Below, in pieces: positions 36,173 to 44,802 of a stretch of DNA of 64,000 nt; the stretch's first letter is position 1; every line of letters starts with the position of its first letter. Both the position numbers and the translations under genes were made by a program. Location: NCBI GenBank assembly GCA_007751255.1, contig CP036296.1, positions 4,588,001-4,652,000 on the forward strand, written 5' to 3'. The notes below the pieces were generated by a model, which saw only the letters and a program-made list of their open reading frames with translations, was not told where the DNA came from and searched no databases. This DNA comes from Engelhardtia mirabilis (GTDB lineage: Bacteria; Planctomycetota; UBA1135; GCA-002686595).

Positions 36173-36679
36173 TCAGTCCACCGGCTCGAACTCGAACAGG
36201 TCGCGGCGCTCTGTGCCGTGGTGCGGGTCGTCGAGGGTGATCACCAGGCGCTCGTCGGACTCGCGGTGGTAGGTGATGCGCGTGGGGAAGTCGTTGGCGG
36301 GGTTCTCGAAGACCGCCTTGCGCGCCTTGGCGTCGAACTCGCTCAGCTCGAAGGGGTCAGCGGCCTCCCCCTCGGGGTGCGGAACCAACAGGACCGTGCC
36401 TTCGCGCACGAGGAACAGCTCGAACTCGAAGAACTGCGCGCGCTTCTTGACCAGGAGCTTGCTGGCCGAGAGCAGCACACCGCCTTCGGGGGTGCCGTAG
36501 GTGCTCTGGAAGCGGCCGCCCCAGATCTCGCACTCCCACGCCCCCTCGAGCCAGGTCATCGCGGCGAGCTGTTCGGCGCCCGTCAGCGCGGTGGGCTGCT
36601 CGGGCTCCTGCGTCGGAGCAGTCGATGAAACCAGAACGGGCGCGACGGCGCACAGCATCAGGGCCAGGGCGTACTTCAT
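36173..36679 (-). CDS. Secreted DUF6265-like protein
   Basis: I use ATG 36679, which gives MKYALALMLCAVAPVLVSST as a clean signal peptide; the frame runs back to 36730 without benefit. The 168-residue protein has LAAMTWLEGAWECEIWGGRF near residue 38, then GVLLSASKLLV, FFEFELFLVREG and NDFPTRITYHRE. This is the lipocalin-like beta pattern of DUF6265-type proteins (WLxGxW...E.W...GG). Function unknown; the signal peptide puts it in the periplasm. It precedes the AhpD-like gene on the same strand. Confidence 0.7.
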   Translation of the reverse strand: MKYALALMLCAVAPVLVSSTAPTQEPEQPTALTGAEQLAAMTWLEGAWECEIWGGRFQSTYGTPEGGVLLSASKLLVKKRAQFFEFELFLVREGTVLLVPHPEGEAADPFELSEFDAKARKAVFENPANDFPTRITYHRESDERLVITLDDPHHGTERRDLFEFEPVD

Positions 36680-36710
36680 TGGCGCGAGACTAGAGGCGCC
36701 GCGGCGTGCC

Positions 36711-37508
36711 CTATTGGACGTTTCCGACAAACTGGTCGTTGAGGCCGTGGGTCTCGCGCAGGTAGGCGGCAGGGCTCGTCCCGGCGAAGCGGGTGAAGTC
36801 GCGGATCAGGTGGGGCTGGTCGCTGTAGCCGCAGGACTGGGCCAGTTCGGCCCAGGCCGGCGGCGGGCCCGAGCCGATCGAGCGCAGGACTGCTTGGAAG
36901 CGCTCGACGCGCGCCAGGAACTTCGGCGCCAGGCCGACCTCGCGCGCGAAGGCCCGCTCGAGGTTGCGGGCCCCCACTCGGAGTTCGTCCGCGAGCTGGC
37001 CGATCTCCACCTGACCGCGCGAGGCGCGGATCGCGCGCGCGGCGGCGCGCACGAAGCCGCTGCTGGGCCCGAGTCGATCCAAGAGCGCGACCTCGATCGC
37101 CGCGACGCTGCGTGCACACCGAAGGGCCTCTCGCAGGGCTCCTTCGAGGCCTTCGAAGCCGTCGTTCAGCTCCGCCACCGAACGACCACCTAGGAACGGG
37201 AACAGCCCGCCAGGCTCGAAGCGAATGCCGATCAGTCGCGCCTCACCCGTGGGCGCGATGGCCAGGGGGCCGCGCAGCTCCCCCACCGCCATCCACAGGG
37301 GCTGGACGCCGTCCTGGGTGCGAAAGGGGTCCGCGTGGTTGAGGATCACCTCGCAGCAACCGTCCGGCAGCACCCGCTCGAAGTTCGTCGCTGGCCGCGG
37401 ATCGCAGAGGGTCCAGATGCAACGCACATAGGGCCGCAGCGCCGGACACGGGGAAACCTCCGCATAGCCCGGGGCACCGCTCAGGAGGGCTGCGACGGCG
37501 TCGACCAT
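36711..37508 (-). CDS. AraC-family transcriptional regulator with DUF6597-like sensor domain
   Basis: The 265-residue product has an N-terminal cupin-like half (LRPYVRCIWTLCD, RVLPDGCCEVILN, GIRFEPGGLFPFLG), matching DUF6597. The C-terminal AraC-type double helix-turn-helix includes QLADELRVGARNLERAFARE and AELAQSCGYSDQPHLIRDFT with the final FAGTSPAAYLRE. Regulators of this architecture often control neighbouring genes, and the secreted DUF6265-like gene starts 31 bp downstream on the same strand. The inducer is unknown. Confidence 0.88.
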   Translation of the reverse strand: MVDAVAALLSGAPGYAEVSPCPALRPYVRCIWTLCDPRPATNFERVLPDGCCEVILNHADPFRTQDGVQPLWMAVGELRGPLAIAPTGEARLIGIRFEPGGLFPFLGGRSVAELNDGFEGLEGALREALRCARSVAAIEVALLDRLGPSSGFVRAAARAIRASRGQVEIGQLADELRVGARNLERAFAREVGLAPKFLARVERFQAVLRSIGSGPPPAWAELAQSCGYSDQPHLIRDFTRFAGTSPAAYLRETHGLNDQFVGNVQ

Positions 37509-37569
37509 GGCCGTCCGTTCTAACCCGACCGGGCAGGTACCGTCACCGGGTGTCCGGCACGGATTGGCT

Positions 37570-39609
37570 TCAGGCCGCGGACTTGTCGAGCGCGGGCTCG
37601 ATCGCCTCGAGCTTCGGTCGGCGCTCTTCGCCGCGCGTTCGCGCCTCGACCTTGGCCCGGTACCAGACCACGACGCCCAGGGCGCAGATGGCCCACTGCA
37701 GGCCGTAGTAGGTCCACAGGGCCCGCGCGATGCCGCTGGTGAAGCCGTAGCTGTGCAGTCCGACCCCGAGCAGGTTCACGCCCCACCAGGAGAAGGCCAC
37801 CACGCTCCCGCCGAAGGCGGCGGCGACGCAGATGCCCAGCTCCTTGAGGTGTCCGCCCATGCGCCCGTGCAGGATCGCCGTCATCGTCAAGCAGATCAGC
37901 AGGGCGCCGTTCTCCTTGGGGTCCCAGCCCCAGAAGCGGCCCCAGGAGTCGTTGGCCCACAGGCCGCCGAGGATCGTGCCCACCAGGCTGAACAGGAGGC
38001 CGAAGCAGAGGGTGCCGTAGACCATCCGCGCCAAGGCGCGGAAGGTCTCGGGCGCGGCGTCGCGGCGACGCAACAGGCGCATCACCACGTAGGCGCTGCC
38101 CAGGAGCGCGGCCAGCATGCCCGCGGCGTAGCCGATCGTGATCGAGGTCACGTGGGTCGCCAGCCAGAAGTTGGTGTCGAGCACCGCCACCAGCTCGGGC
38201 ATGGTGTCCTTGGCGTCGAGCTTCTCGTAGCCGGAGGCCAGGAACAGACCCACGGCGCCCAGCGCGGCGGCCGCCGAAGCGGCGATGCGGCGGCGATCGA
38301 TGGCCTCGGTGACCAGGGCCAGGAGCACCGCCGTCGCGGTCACGAACAGCACGGTCTCGTAGAGGGTGCTGACCGGCGGGCGGCCGCGGATCACGCAGCG
38401 CACGGCGATGGCGAGGGTGAGCAGGGCCAAGCCGGTCCAGGCCAGCGTGGTGCAGAGGCGATAGGGCAGGCGAGCCTTGGGCCGCAGCCAAGTGGCCGTG
38501 GCGGCGACGAAGGCCACCAGGAACGCCATCAGGGCCCACATCAGCGGCTTCGCGCCGTAGTAGCTGCGCTCGAGGTCGAGCTTGCCGGCCTCGCCGCGCG
38601 CCTCGGCCGCCGCGCGCGTGCTGGCGGTCAAGAGCGCCAGGGCCGACTCCGCCGAATCGTTGTCGATGGCCGCCGCCAGGGCTTCGAAGCCGCGCAGGGC
38701 CGCGAGTTCGGCTTCGGAGGCCGGCGCGCCGTCCAGGGCCGCGGTCAGGATGTCGCCCGGCGTGCGCCACTCGGGCGCTTCGTCGGCGCTGCCCGCGGGC
38801 GGCACCAGGGCCAGGCCGTCGGCCGAGCGGCCCAGCTCGGCGGCCAGGCGCAGCACGCCGTCGATGCCGCGCAGCTCCTCCCGCTCGAGGGGGTCGTCGC
38901 TGGTGCTGAGGGTGCGGTAGAGCTGCCCCACCGCCGGCGCGGCGGCGACCAGCTCCGAGAAGTGAGCGCGACCGCTGTCCGCGCCGAGCAGCTCCGCCAG
39001 GGCGCTGTCGCGCACCACAGGCAGCTCGACCCGCGCGAAGTCCAGGAAGCCGCCCAGGTCCAGGAACTGATCCACGGCCTCGGCCAGTTGCACCGTCTGC
39101 TGTTGGGTGGCGCTGCGCTGAGGGGCCTCGATGCGGCTCCAGTCGTGGGCCAGCTCGAACAGGCGCGGCAGGGCCGGACGCAGCTCGTCGAAGCTCCAAC
39201 GCGCGCGGCGCTTCTTGAGCGAGCCATCGAGGCCGATGGCGTCGATGGCCGCGCTCTCGGCGACGAGGAACAACGGCAGGCGCGCCGCCGACTCCGGCCG
39301 CACCAGGGTCTCGAGCAGGAAGGCGTCGGGGCCCAGACGCTCGCCCGCGGCGTCTTCCACCGAGCGTCGACCCGCCAGACGCAGCAGGGTGAAGCCGGCG
39401 TGGGTCGAGAGCGGCTTGACGCGACCGCCCGCTTGGATCGGCAGGGCGCCGAGCGCGTCGAGGGCGGCCTCGGACCAGCGCTCATGGACGACCGCGGGCG
39501 TCAGCGGTCCATGGGGCGCGCCGTGGGGCCCCATGTCGACCCCGCCCTGGGCGGCGAGCGGCAGCGCCAGCGCCACCGTCGCGATCAGTCCTCGCACCAG
39601 CCCGGTCAC
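37570..39609 (-). CDS. ccsA: Cytochrome c biogenesis protein CcsA (System II), with large N-terminal extension
   Basis: Starting at GTG 39609 (GTGA overlap with resB) the product is 679 residues. The C-terminal half is a polytopic membrane protein with the WWD haem-handling loop WGRFWGWDPKENGA and conserved His residues (LWANDSWG, THVTSITIGYA, GVGLHSYGF). This is the CcsA/ResC signature of System II cytochrome c maturation, which delivers haem to CXXCH apoproteins. The N-terminal 330 residues or so are soluble and periplasmic after a signal-like helix (GLIATVALALPLAAQG), a longer ectodomain than in typical CcsA. It is essential for the multihaem cytochromes encoded nearby. Confidence 0.93.
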   Translation of the reverse strand: MTGLVRGLIATVALALPLAAQGGVDMGPHGAPHGPLTPAVVHERWSEAALDALGALPIQAGGRVKPLSTHAGFTLLRLAGRRSVEDAAGERLGPDAFLLETLVRPESAARLPLFLVAESAAIDAIGLDGSLKKRRARWSFDELRPALPRLFELAHDWSRIEAPQRSATQQQTVQLAEAVDQFLDLGGFLDFARVELPVVRDSALAELLGADSGRAHFSELVAAAPAVGQLYRTLSTSDDPLEREELRGIDGVLRLAAELGRSADGLALVPPAGSADEAPEWRTPGDILTAALDGAPASEAELAALRGFEALAAAIDNDSAESALALLTASTRAAAEARGEAGKLDLERSYYGAKPLMWALMAFLVAFVAATATWLRPKARLPYRLCTTLAWTGLALLTLAIAVRCVIRGRPPVSTLYETVLFVTATAVLLALVTEAIDRRRIAASAAAALGAVGLFLASGYEKLDAKDTMPELVAVLDTNFWLATHVTSITIGYAAGMLAALLGSAYVVMRLLRRRDAAPETFRALARMVYGTLCFGLLFSLVGTILGGLWANDSWGRFWGWDPKENGALLICLTMTAILHGRMGGHLKELGICVAAAFGGSVVAFSWWGVNLLGVGLHSYGFTSGIARALWTYYGLQWAICALGVVVWYRAKVEARTRGEERRPKLEAIEPALDKSAA

Positions 39610-40766
39610 CGCGCCACCTCCCGGCGCACGTGGCGCGCGAGCTTGCGCCCGAAGTGGAACAGCAGCCCGCCCGCGATCACCAGGCACGAGTAGAGCGGCC
39701 ATTGGTCGGCGGGGTTGCGGACCACCGCGAGGGTCGAGAAGAGCCGGTCCCCCGGGCGCGCGTTGCCCGGTCCCCAGGAGGCTTGGTAGAGCACCAGCCC
39801 GGCCTCGCGCAGGGGCCGGTTCATGGAGATCGTCACCGGCCGCTCGCCGCTGCCGTCGTCCACGCTGACGTCGCTCGAGAACCAGGCCGGCATGTTGGTG
39901 CCCGGGTGGTCCTCCTTGGTGAACTCGTCGAGCCGCACCTCGAAGGGCATCGGGAAGCGCTGGCGCCGCAGGTCGAGGACGAAGCGCGCGCCGCCCACGT
40001 CGACGGTCCAGGGCGCGGCGTCGTAGGCCCACAACAGGCCCACCTGCCGCCGACCGTCGGCGCCGGTGACCGCCACGTAGGCGCCGGGGCCGTTGCGCTC
40101 GGCCTGGGGTGAGAGGGGCTCTGCGCGCAGGAAGAACCCGTCCACCACCGGCACGTCCACGTCGAACATCGGGCCCTTGGGGCTGACGTTCGCGTTGTCG
40201 AACCAGTGGGTGACCTCGAGGCGGAAGGGCAGGCCCGAAGCCACGACCGGCGCCGCGCTCGTCGCGCCGCGCAGGGAGTCGCCGGGCAGGATGCGCTCGG
40301 TGTGCCGACCGGCCGGATCGACCGAGATCACCGCCAGCTCCGTCTCGGTGTAGCTCTGGAACCAGGCGGCCGTGTCGCCCTCGTAGAGCGTCACGTGGCC
40401 CTCCTCGCCGGTGGCGTACTTCACGAAGCCCGCCACGAGCATCAGCACCATGCCCAGGTGCGCCACCAGCACGCCCGCCGTCCCCGCGCCGCGCCGCAGG
40501 CGCACGACGCCGCCCAGGATCAAGTTGACGAACAACAGCCCCATCACCAGCCCGCCGCCCGGCAGGGGGATCGGGACGCCGCCCGCCTCGTGGATCAGGT
40601 AGCTCGACTCGAAGTAGCGCTTCTGGACCTCGTACAGGCCGTGTTCCGCCTGCTCGAGGGTCCCCAGGAAAGTCAGCAGCGCCAACAGGCAGATCAACAC
40701 CCCCGCCAGGGAGATCGACGACAGGACCGCGACCAGGCGCGCGGATCCGCTGGACAGGACCTTCAC
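39606..40766 (-). CDS. resB: Cytochrome c biogenesis protein ResB (Ccs1)
   Basis: This 386-residue protein starts at GTG 40766 in a 4-nt overlap with the preceding lipoprotein gene. It shows the ResB pattern: SISLAGVLICLLALLTFLGT, YFESSYLIH, LGMVLMLVAGFVKYATGEEG, then a long periplasmic domain and a last helix (LYSCLVIAGGLLFHFGRKLA). LVLYQASWGPGN is the ResB loop before the last helix. With CcsA it forms the System II synthetase that ligates haem to cytochrome c. GTGA overlaps at both ends make one translational unit. Confidence 0.92.
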   Translation of the reverse strand: MKVLSSGSARLVAVLSSISLAGVLICLLALLTFLGTLEQAEHGLYEVQKRYFESSYLIHEAGGVPIPLPGGGLVMGLLFVNLILGGVVRLRRGAGTAGVLVAHLGMVLMLVAGFVKYATGEEGHVTLYEGDTAAWFQSYTETELAVISVDPAGRHTERILPGDSLRGATSAAPVVASGLPFRLEVTHWFDNANVSPKGPMFDVDVPVVDGFFLRAEPLSPQAERNGPGAYVAVTGADGRRQVGLLWAYDAAPWTVDVGGARFVLDLRRQRFPMPFEVRLDEFTKEDHPGTNMPAWFSSDVSVDDGSGERPVTISMNRPLREAGLVLYQASWGPGNARPGDRLFSTLAVVRNPADQWPLYSCLVIAGGLLFHFGRKLARHVRREVAR

Positions 40767-41923
40767 CGGCTGGTCTCCAGGCTGGCGACGAAGGCGCGGA
40801 AGCGCTCGCGCTCGGGCGCCGCGGCGTCGCGCGGTCCGACCAGCTTGACGAAGACGGTGCTGCCCTCGAGCGAGGCCACCGCGCCGAGCATCAGCGCCTC
40901 GTCGTGGGTCTGTCCCGACATGCCCTCGAAGGCACCCTCGATCTCGATCAGGATCGCGGTCGAGCCCAGGCACGGCACGCGCTCGAGCGAGGCCAGGGCC
41001 GCGTCGTCCAGCGGCGCGAGACCCATCTGCCCGCGCCAGCGATCGAAATTGGAGCGGATCCCGCCCCCATCGCCCCCCAGCACGCTGATGTAGCACTCGA
41101 CCGATCCGGCGGGATCGGTGGTGAACGTCACCTCGCGCATCATGCGCGGCGGACCTTGGACCCAACCCTCGGGAGCGCTCCAGGTCAGTGGTCCGCCGGC
41201 CGGACTCGGCGCGGCGGTCGCGCTCGGAGCCCCGCCCAGGGACTCCGCCAGGCGCTCGAAGGCGAGCAGTTCCGCCTCGACCACGTCGGCGGGTCCGACG
41301 AACTTCAAGAACGCCGAGCCCCCGCTGTCGACCGCGAGCAGGCCCACCATGCGGAAGCCCTCGCCGCCGCCACCAGCCATGCCCGAGTAGCTCCCCGCGA
41401 AGTCGACCCGCGTGGCCGGGCGCCCCAGCAGCGATCCGGACGGCAGGCTCTGGAACTCCGACTCGGTCAGGTTCGAGAGGCCCATCTGCCCACGCCAGCG
41501 ATCGATGTTCGCCCGCAGTCCCCCGCCCTCGCCGGGCAGCAGCGTCAGGCTGCAGTCGGCGCGCTCGTCGCGCGCCACGCGCAGGTTGAGGGTCCTCATC
41601 GAGGTCGGCGCCAGGGCCAACCATCCGTCGGGCAGCTCGAAGTCCGGTCCGCTCGCCATCGACGGCACCCCGCTGGCGACCGCCGCCGGCTCGAAGCCGA
41701 AGCGCCGCGCCGGGCTGGCTCCCACCTCGAGCTGGTCCCCTTGGAACGGCCGCGCTTCACCGATCGCGACCGTGCGTGAACCCTCGTCCGCTCCGCAACC
41801 CACCAGCGACGAGCAGAGCATGACCCCCACCGTCACTTGCAACAGGACCACGCCGCCGAGGAGCGCCGCTTCCATGCGCCGCACCGGCTCGACCGTCCCC
41901 GCGCCCGACTGCTCGATTCCCAT
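40763..41923 (-). CDS. Lipoprotein with two copies of an unknown domain, first gene of the resB-ccsA operon
   Basis: From ATG 41923 the product has 386 residues; ATG 41875 would give a shorter lipoprotein signal and is possible. The lipobox is SSLVGC. The mature chain holds two homologous halves of about 140 residues. Each has a beta-rich start (DFELPDGWLALAP; GPLTWSAPEGWVQG), then RANIDRWRGQMGLSNL or RSNFDRWRGQMGLAPL, and a C-terminal AFLKFVGP or VFVKLVGP. I do not recognise the domain. Its stop overlaps resB by 4 nt, so a role in cytochrome c maturation or in sensing its state is a testable inference. Confidence 0.7.
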   Translation of the reverse strand: MGIEQSGAGTVEPVRRMEAALLGGVVLLQVTVGVMLCSSLVGCGADEGSRTVAIGEARPFQGDQLEVGASPARRFGFEPAAVASGVPSMASGPDFELPDGWLALAPTSMRTLNLRVARDERADCSLTLLPGEGGGLRANIDRWRGQMGLSNLTESEFQSLPSGSLLGRPATRVDFAGSYSGMAGGGGEGFRMVGLLAVDSGGSAFLKFVGPADVVEAELLAFERLAESLGGAPSATAAPSPAGGPLTWSAPEGWVQGPPRMMREVTFTTDPAGSVECYISVLGGDGGGIRSNFDRWRGQMGLAPLDDAALASLERVPCLGSTAILIEIEGAFEGMSGQTHDEALMLGAVASLEGSTVFVKLVGPRDAAAPERERFRAFVASLETSR

Positions 41924-42082
41924 GGTTCCCAAGTCGCTCCGAGACGGTGTCGGACACCGGTCACGGGAGGATCTCGACCTGGGGTCGCACGTGCCTTGAG
42001 CGCGAACAGGGCTTCACGCAGCTCGAACCGGGCTCCGCGAGGCACTCGGAGAGCCCCAGCGGCTCTTCGCCACCGACGGGGC

Positions 42083-43024
42083 TCAGCGCACGAGCGGGAA
42101 GACCGCGTCGCGCGCGAGCCAGCCGCGGGTGCCGTCGCGGCGCTCGATGCGGACCCAATCCGGTAGCTCGTCGATGCGTTGGGCGACTTCGCCGGCTGAG
42201 ACCTCGCCGATGGCCGGCCGGCCCTCGAGGGGCTCGGCGCGCACCGTGGTGGTCCCCTTCCTGACGACCATCACCGGGTCGTCGACCCCGTGCAGGGAGT
42301 GGTGGGCCAGGGGCACGGCCCCGGCGGCCGCCGCGAGCACGGCCAGGGCCACGGCCAGTCGCCAAGCGCGACCGCCGCGCACGGCCTCGCCCAAGAGGGC
42401 CACGAGCAGCGGGCCCAGGGCCAGCAGCGCCAACCAACGGGCCTCGGACGGCGTGATCAGGTCGAGGCCCTCGCCCACCGACGCGGCGAAGTCGTCCTCC
42501 AACTCCGTGTCGAGCTCGGCGGCGCGACGCGCCAGGGCCAGGTTGGCCCGGGTGTCGAGGCTGCGCGGCGCGTGGCGCAGGGCCGCCAGGTACCAACCCA
42601 TGGCTTCGAGCGGCCGCTCCAGGCGGAAGGCGGCGTTGCCCAGGTTGTGGAGCAGGGCGTGGCGATCGAGGATGCGCTCACGCCCGCGCAGGCTGGCGGC
42701 GCTCGACTTCGACTCGGCCAGCACGTCGAGCCAACGGCCCTCGGCGATCGCGTACTCGCCCCGGCGCCAGGCCTCGACGCCCTCGTCGAAGCGCCGCGCC
42801 AGGGCGCCGAGTTGCAGCTCGTAGGGATCCGGCGCCGGCGCGGCGGGGACCGCCGCTGCGGTCGCCGTCGGAGTCGCGGGAGCGGACCCATCCAGCAGTT
42901 CGGGGCCACCGGGGACCAGGGCGTCGTCGTCCAGGGTCGGATCGATCCCACCCCCCTGGGCCCGGGCCACGGCAGGTAGCAGGACGATCGCGAGCAACGC
43001 CAGGATTCGAAGCTTCGTGTTCAC
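42083..43024 (-). CDS. BatE-like protein: TPR, membrane span and SH3-like domain
   Basis: The 313-residue product starts at GTG 43024 inside the GTGA overlap with batD. It has a signal peptide (LRILALLAIVLLPAVARAQG), TPR helices (RHALLHNLGNAAFRLERPLE, AMGWYLAALRHAPRS), membrane segments around 195-240 and a C-terminal SH3b-like domain (VVRKGTTTVRAEPL, ELPDWVRIERRDGTRGWLAR). This is the BatE arrangement, and the gene is last in the Bat operon, as usual. The Bat system has been tied to oxidative-stress tolerance or envelope stability; its mechanism is not settled. Confidence 0.85.
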   Translation of the reverse strand: MNTKLRILALLAIVLLPAVARAQGGGIDPTLDDDALVPGGPELLDGSAPATPTATAAAVPAAPAPDPYELQLGALARRFDEGVEAWRRGEYAIAEGRWLDVLAESKSSAASLRGRERILDRHALLHNLGNAAFRLERPLEAMGWYLAALRHAPRSLDTRANLALARRAAELDTELEDDFAASVGEGLDLITPSEARWLALLALGPLLVALLGEAVRGGRAWRLAVALAVLAAAAGAVPLAHHSLHGVDDPVMVVRKGTTTVRAEPLEGRPAIGEVSAGEVAQRIDELPDWVRIERRDGTRGWLARDAVFPLVR

Positions 43025-44802
43025 AGTCCATCCCCCAGGAGGTCGCGCGCGGTCCCGATCAGCTCTTGGCGCGGCACCCGCTCGCCGTCGCCGAAGACCG
43101 CCGACTCCAGGTCGCGGTTCATGCGGACCAGGGCGTCGACCGTGTCCGCGGGCAGGGGCCGCTCGCCGTGGGGTCCGAAGACCTCACGCGGATCGCGGCC
43201 GAACCAGGCCTCGGCCTCCTCGCGCGTGCGCGCGCCGAGGAACCCGGCCCAGGCGCGCAGGTCGGTCTCGGAGTCGAGGCTCGTGCGCAGTTCGCGCTCG
43301 AGCAGGCGCAGGGCCCGCCTGCGGCGGCGTTCGTCGATCGAGCTGGGATCGCGCCCACCCTGACGCACGGCGCTTCGCAGGGCGAACCAGCACAGGATCA
43401 CACCCACCAGGGCGCCGCTCACGGTCCGCAGGCCCGGCGCGCTGGTCGCCGCGCCGCCGTCGATGACGGCCTCGGCCTCGATGTCGCGCAGGTCCTCCAC
43501 GAAGCGCGGGGCCTCCTCGCCATCCAGGCCCACGCCCTCGAGGGCGCGCACGCGGATCGGGATCGGTTCCGTGGCCAGGCGCCGATAGCTCCAGGTCTCG
43601 GTGTCGAAGACCGGCAGCTCCAGGGACGGGATCTCGGTCACCGTCGAGTCCAGGGGCGCGAGGTCGTAGACCACCCGCCGCCGGCCGCTGAGCTTCTCGC
43701 CGGTGGTGCCGAAGAAGCGGAAGCCCTCGAAGCCCGGTTGGCGCGAGGGATCGGGCGGCTCGAAGTAGTCCAGGTTGCCGTTGCCGATCCACTCCACCGT
43801 GAGCTTGATCGAATCGCCCACACGCACGTCGCGGGTGTCGGCCTGGGCGCGCACGCTCATCTGACCGATGGCACCGGTGTAGTCGAAGGGTTGGCCCTCC
43901 GTCGGCAGGGGCTCGACCTCGAGCTTGAACTGCGGCGCTTCGGCGAAGTAGCTGCGCGTGAGGCGCGATTCCTCGAAGAAGCTGCCGCGTTGCAGGGTCC
44001 CGAACTGCAGGAACGACGTGGGCAACTCCAGCACACCCGAGCGCACCGGTAGCAGCTCGAGCTGCACCTTGAAGACGCGGAAGGGCTTGCCACCGACGAG
44101 CTCGTCGGCCATCTCCCCCACGACCAGGTTCGAGCGTCGGTTGAGGATCACCTCGACGTCGCGCCGCGCCCCGCGCCGGGGCAGCTCCTGCAACAGGGCC
44201 CCGGGCAGGTTGTCCCACCAGGGCAGCAGCAGGTTGGCGTAGTTGGTGGCGCTCTCGATATCTCGATCCCAGCCGAAGACCAGGTCGACCTCGATCGGCT
44301 GGCCCTCGACGATGCGGTCGGTCAGACCCCGCAGCTCGATGAAGCCGAGCTCGGCGCCCAGCAGGTCGGCTTGAACTGTGAGCGGCTGAGGCGCGGTGCG
44401 GTAGACCGCCCCGTCGACCTCGACGCCGATCGCGGGCACCTCGAAGTCCCCTTCGCTGGCCGCGCGCACGCCGACGGAGAAGGTCAGCGTGCGCTCCACG
44501 GTCAGGCGCCCGCCGATCAGGGTGCTGGACTGGCGCAGGCTGGGGCCGGCCACGGGGCCGAGCTCGAGCCCTTCGACCTTGGGCAGCTCGAGCAGGCGCG
44601 CGCTGCCGGCGCCCTCCACCGTCACCACCAGGGACGTGTCGTCGCCGAGCTTGAGCACGCCCTGTCCGAGCCGCGCCGACACGCGCACGTCCTGGCTCGC
44701 GGCGGCCAGGCCGCCAAGGCTCGCCACCGCCAACAACAACGTGGCCAAGTGCGCCATCCGGCGCGCGGCACGCCCGATCGTGTTCGTCATCGTCACCATC
44801 AC
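43021..44802 (-). CDS. batD: BatD-like protein with Ig-like repeats
   Basis: The 593-residue product has a signal peptide (TLLLAVASLGGLAAASQD) followed by the BatD body. Several beta domains are visible: DVRVSARLGQGVLKLGDDTS, ELRGLTDRIVEGQPIEVDLV, VSLTVEWIGNGNLDYFEPPD-like and TEIPSLELPVFDTETW. A late membrane helix (LVGVILCWFALRS) and a cytoplasmic helical tail follow. BatD proteins are large membrane-anchored periplasmic proteins that partner VWA proteins. Its ends overlap batE and the batC-like gene by 4 nt. The ORF opens with several Met codons; the first is used. Confidence 0.88.
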   Translation of the reverse strand: MMVTMTNTIGRAARRMAHLATLLLAVASLGGLAAASQDVRVSARLGQGVLKLGDDTSLVVTVEGAGSARLLELPKVEGLELGPVAGPSLRQSSTLIGGRLTVERTLTFSVGVRAASEGDFEVPAIGVEVDGAVYRTAPQPLTVQADLLGAELGFIELRGLTDRIVEGQPIEVDLVFGWDRDIESATNYANLLLPWWDNLPGALLQELPRRGARRDVEVILNRRSNLVVGEMADELVGGKPFRVFKVQLELLPVRSGVLELPTSFLQFGTLQRGSFFEESRLTRSYFAEAPQFKLEVEPLPTEGQPFDYTGAIGQMSVRAQADTRDVRVGDSIKLTVEWIGNGNLDYFEPPDPSRQPGFEGFRFFGTTGEKLSGRRRVVYDLAPLDSTVTEIPSLELPVFDTETWSYRRLATEPIPIRVRALEGVGLDGEEAPRFVEDLRDIEAEAVIDGGAATSAPGLRTVSGALVGVILCWFALRSAVRQGGRDPSSIDERRRRRALRLLERELRTSLDSETDLRAWAGFLGARTREEAEAWFGRDPREVFGPHGERPLPADTVDALVRMNRDLESAVFGDGERVPRQELIGTARDLLGDGL

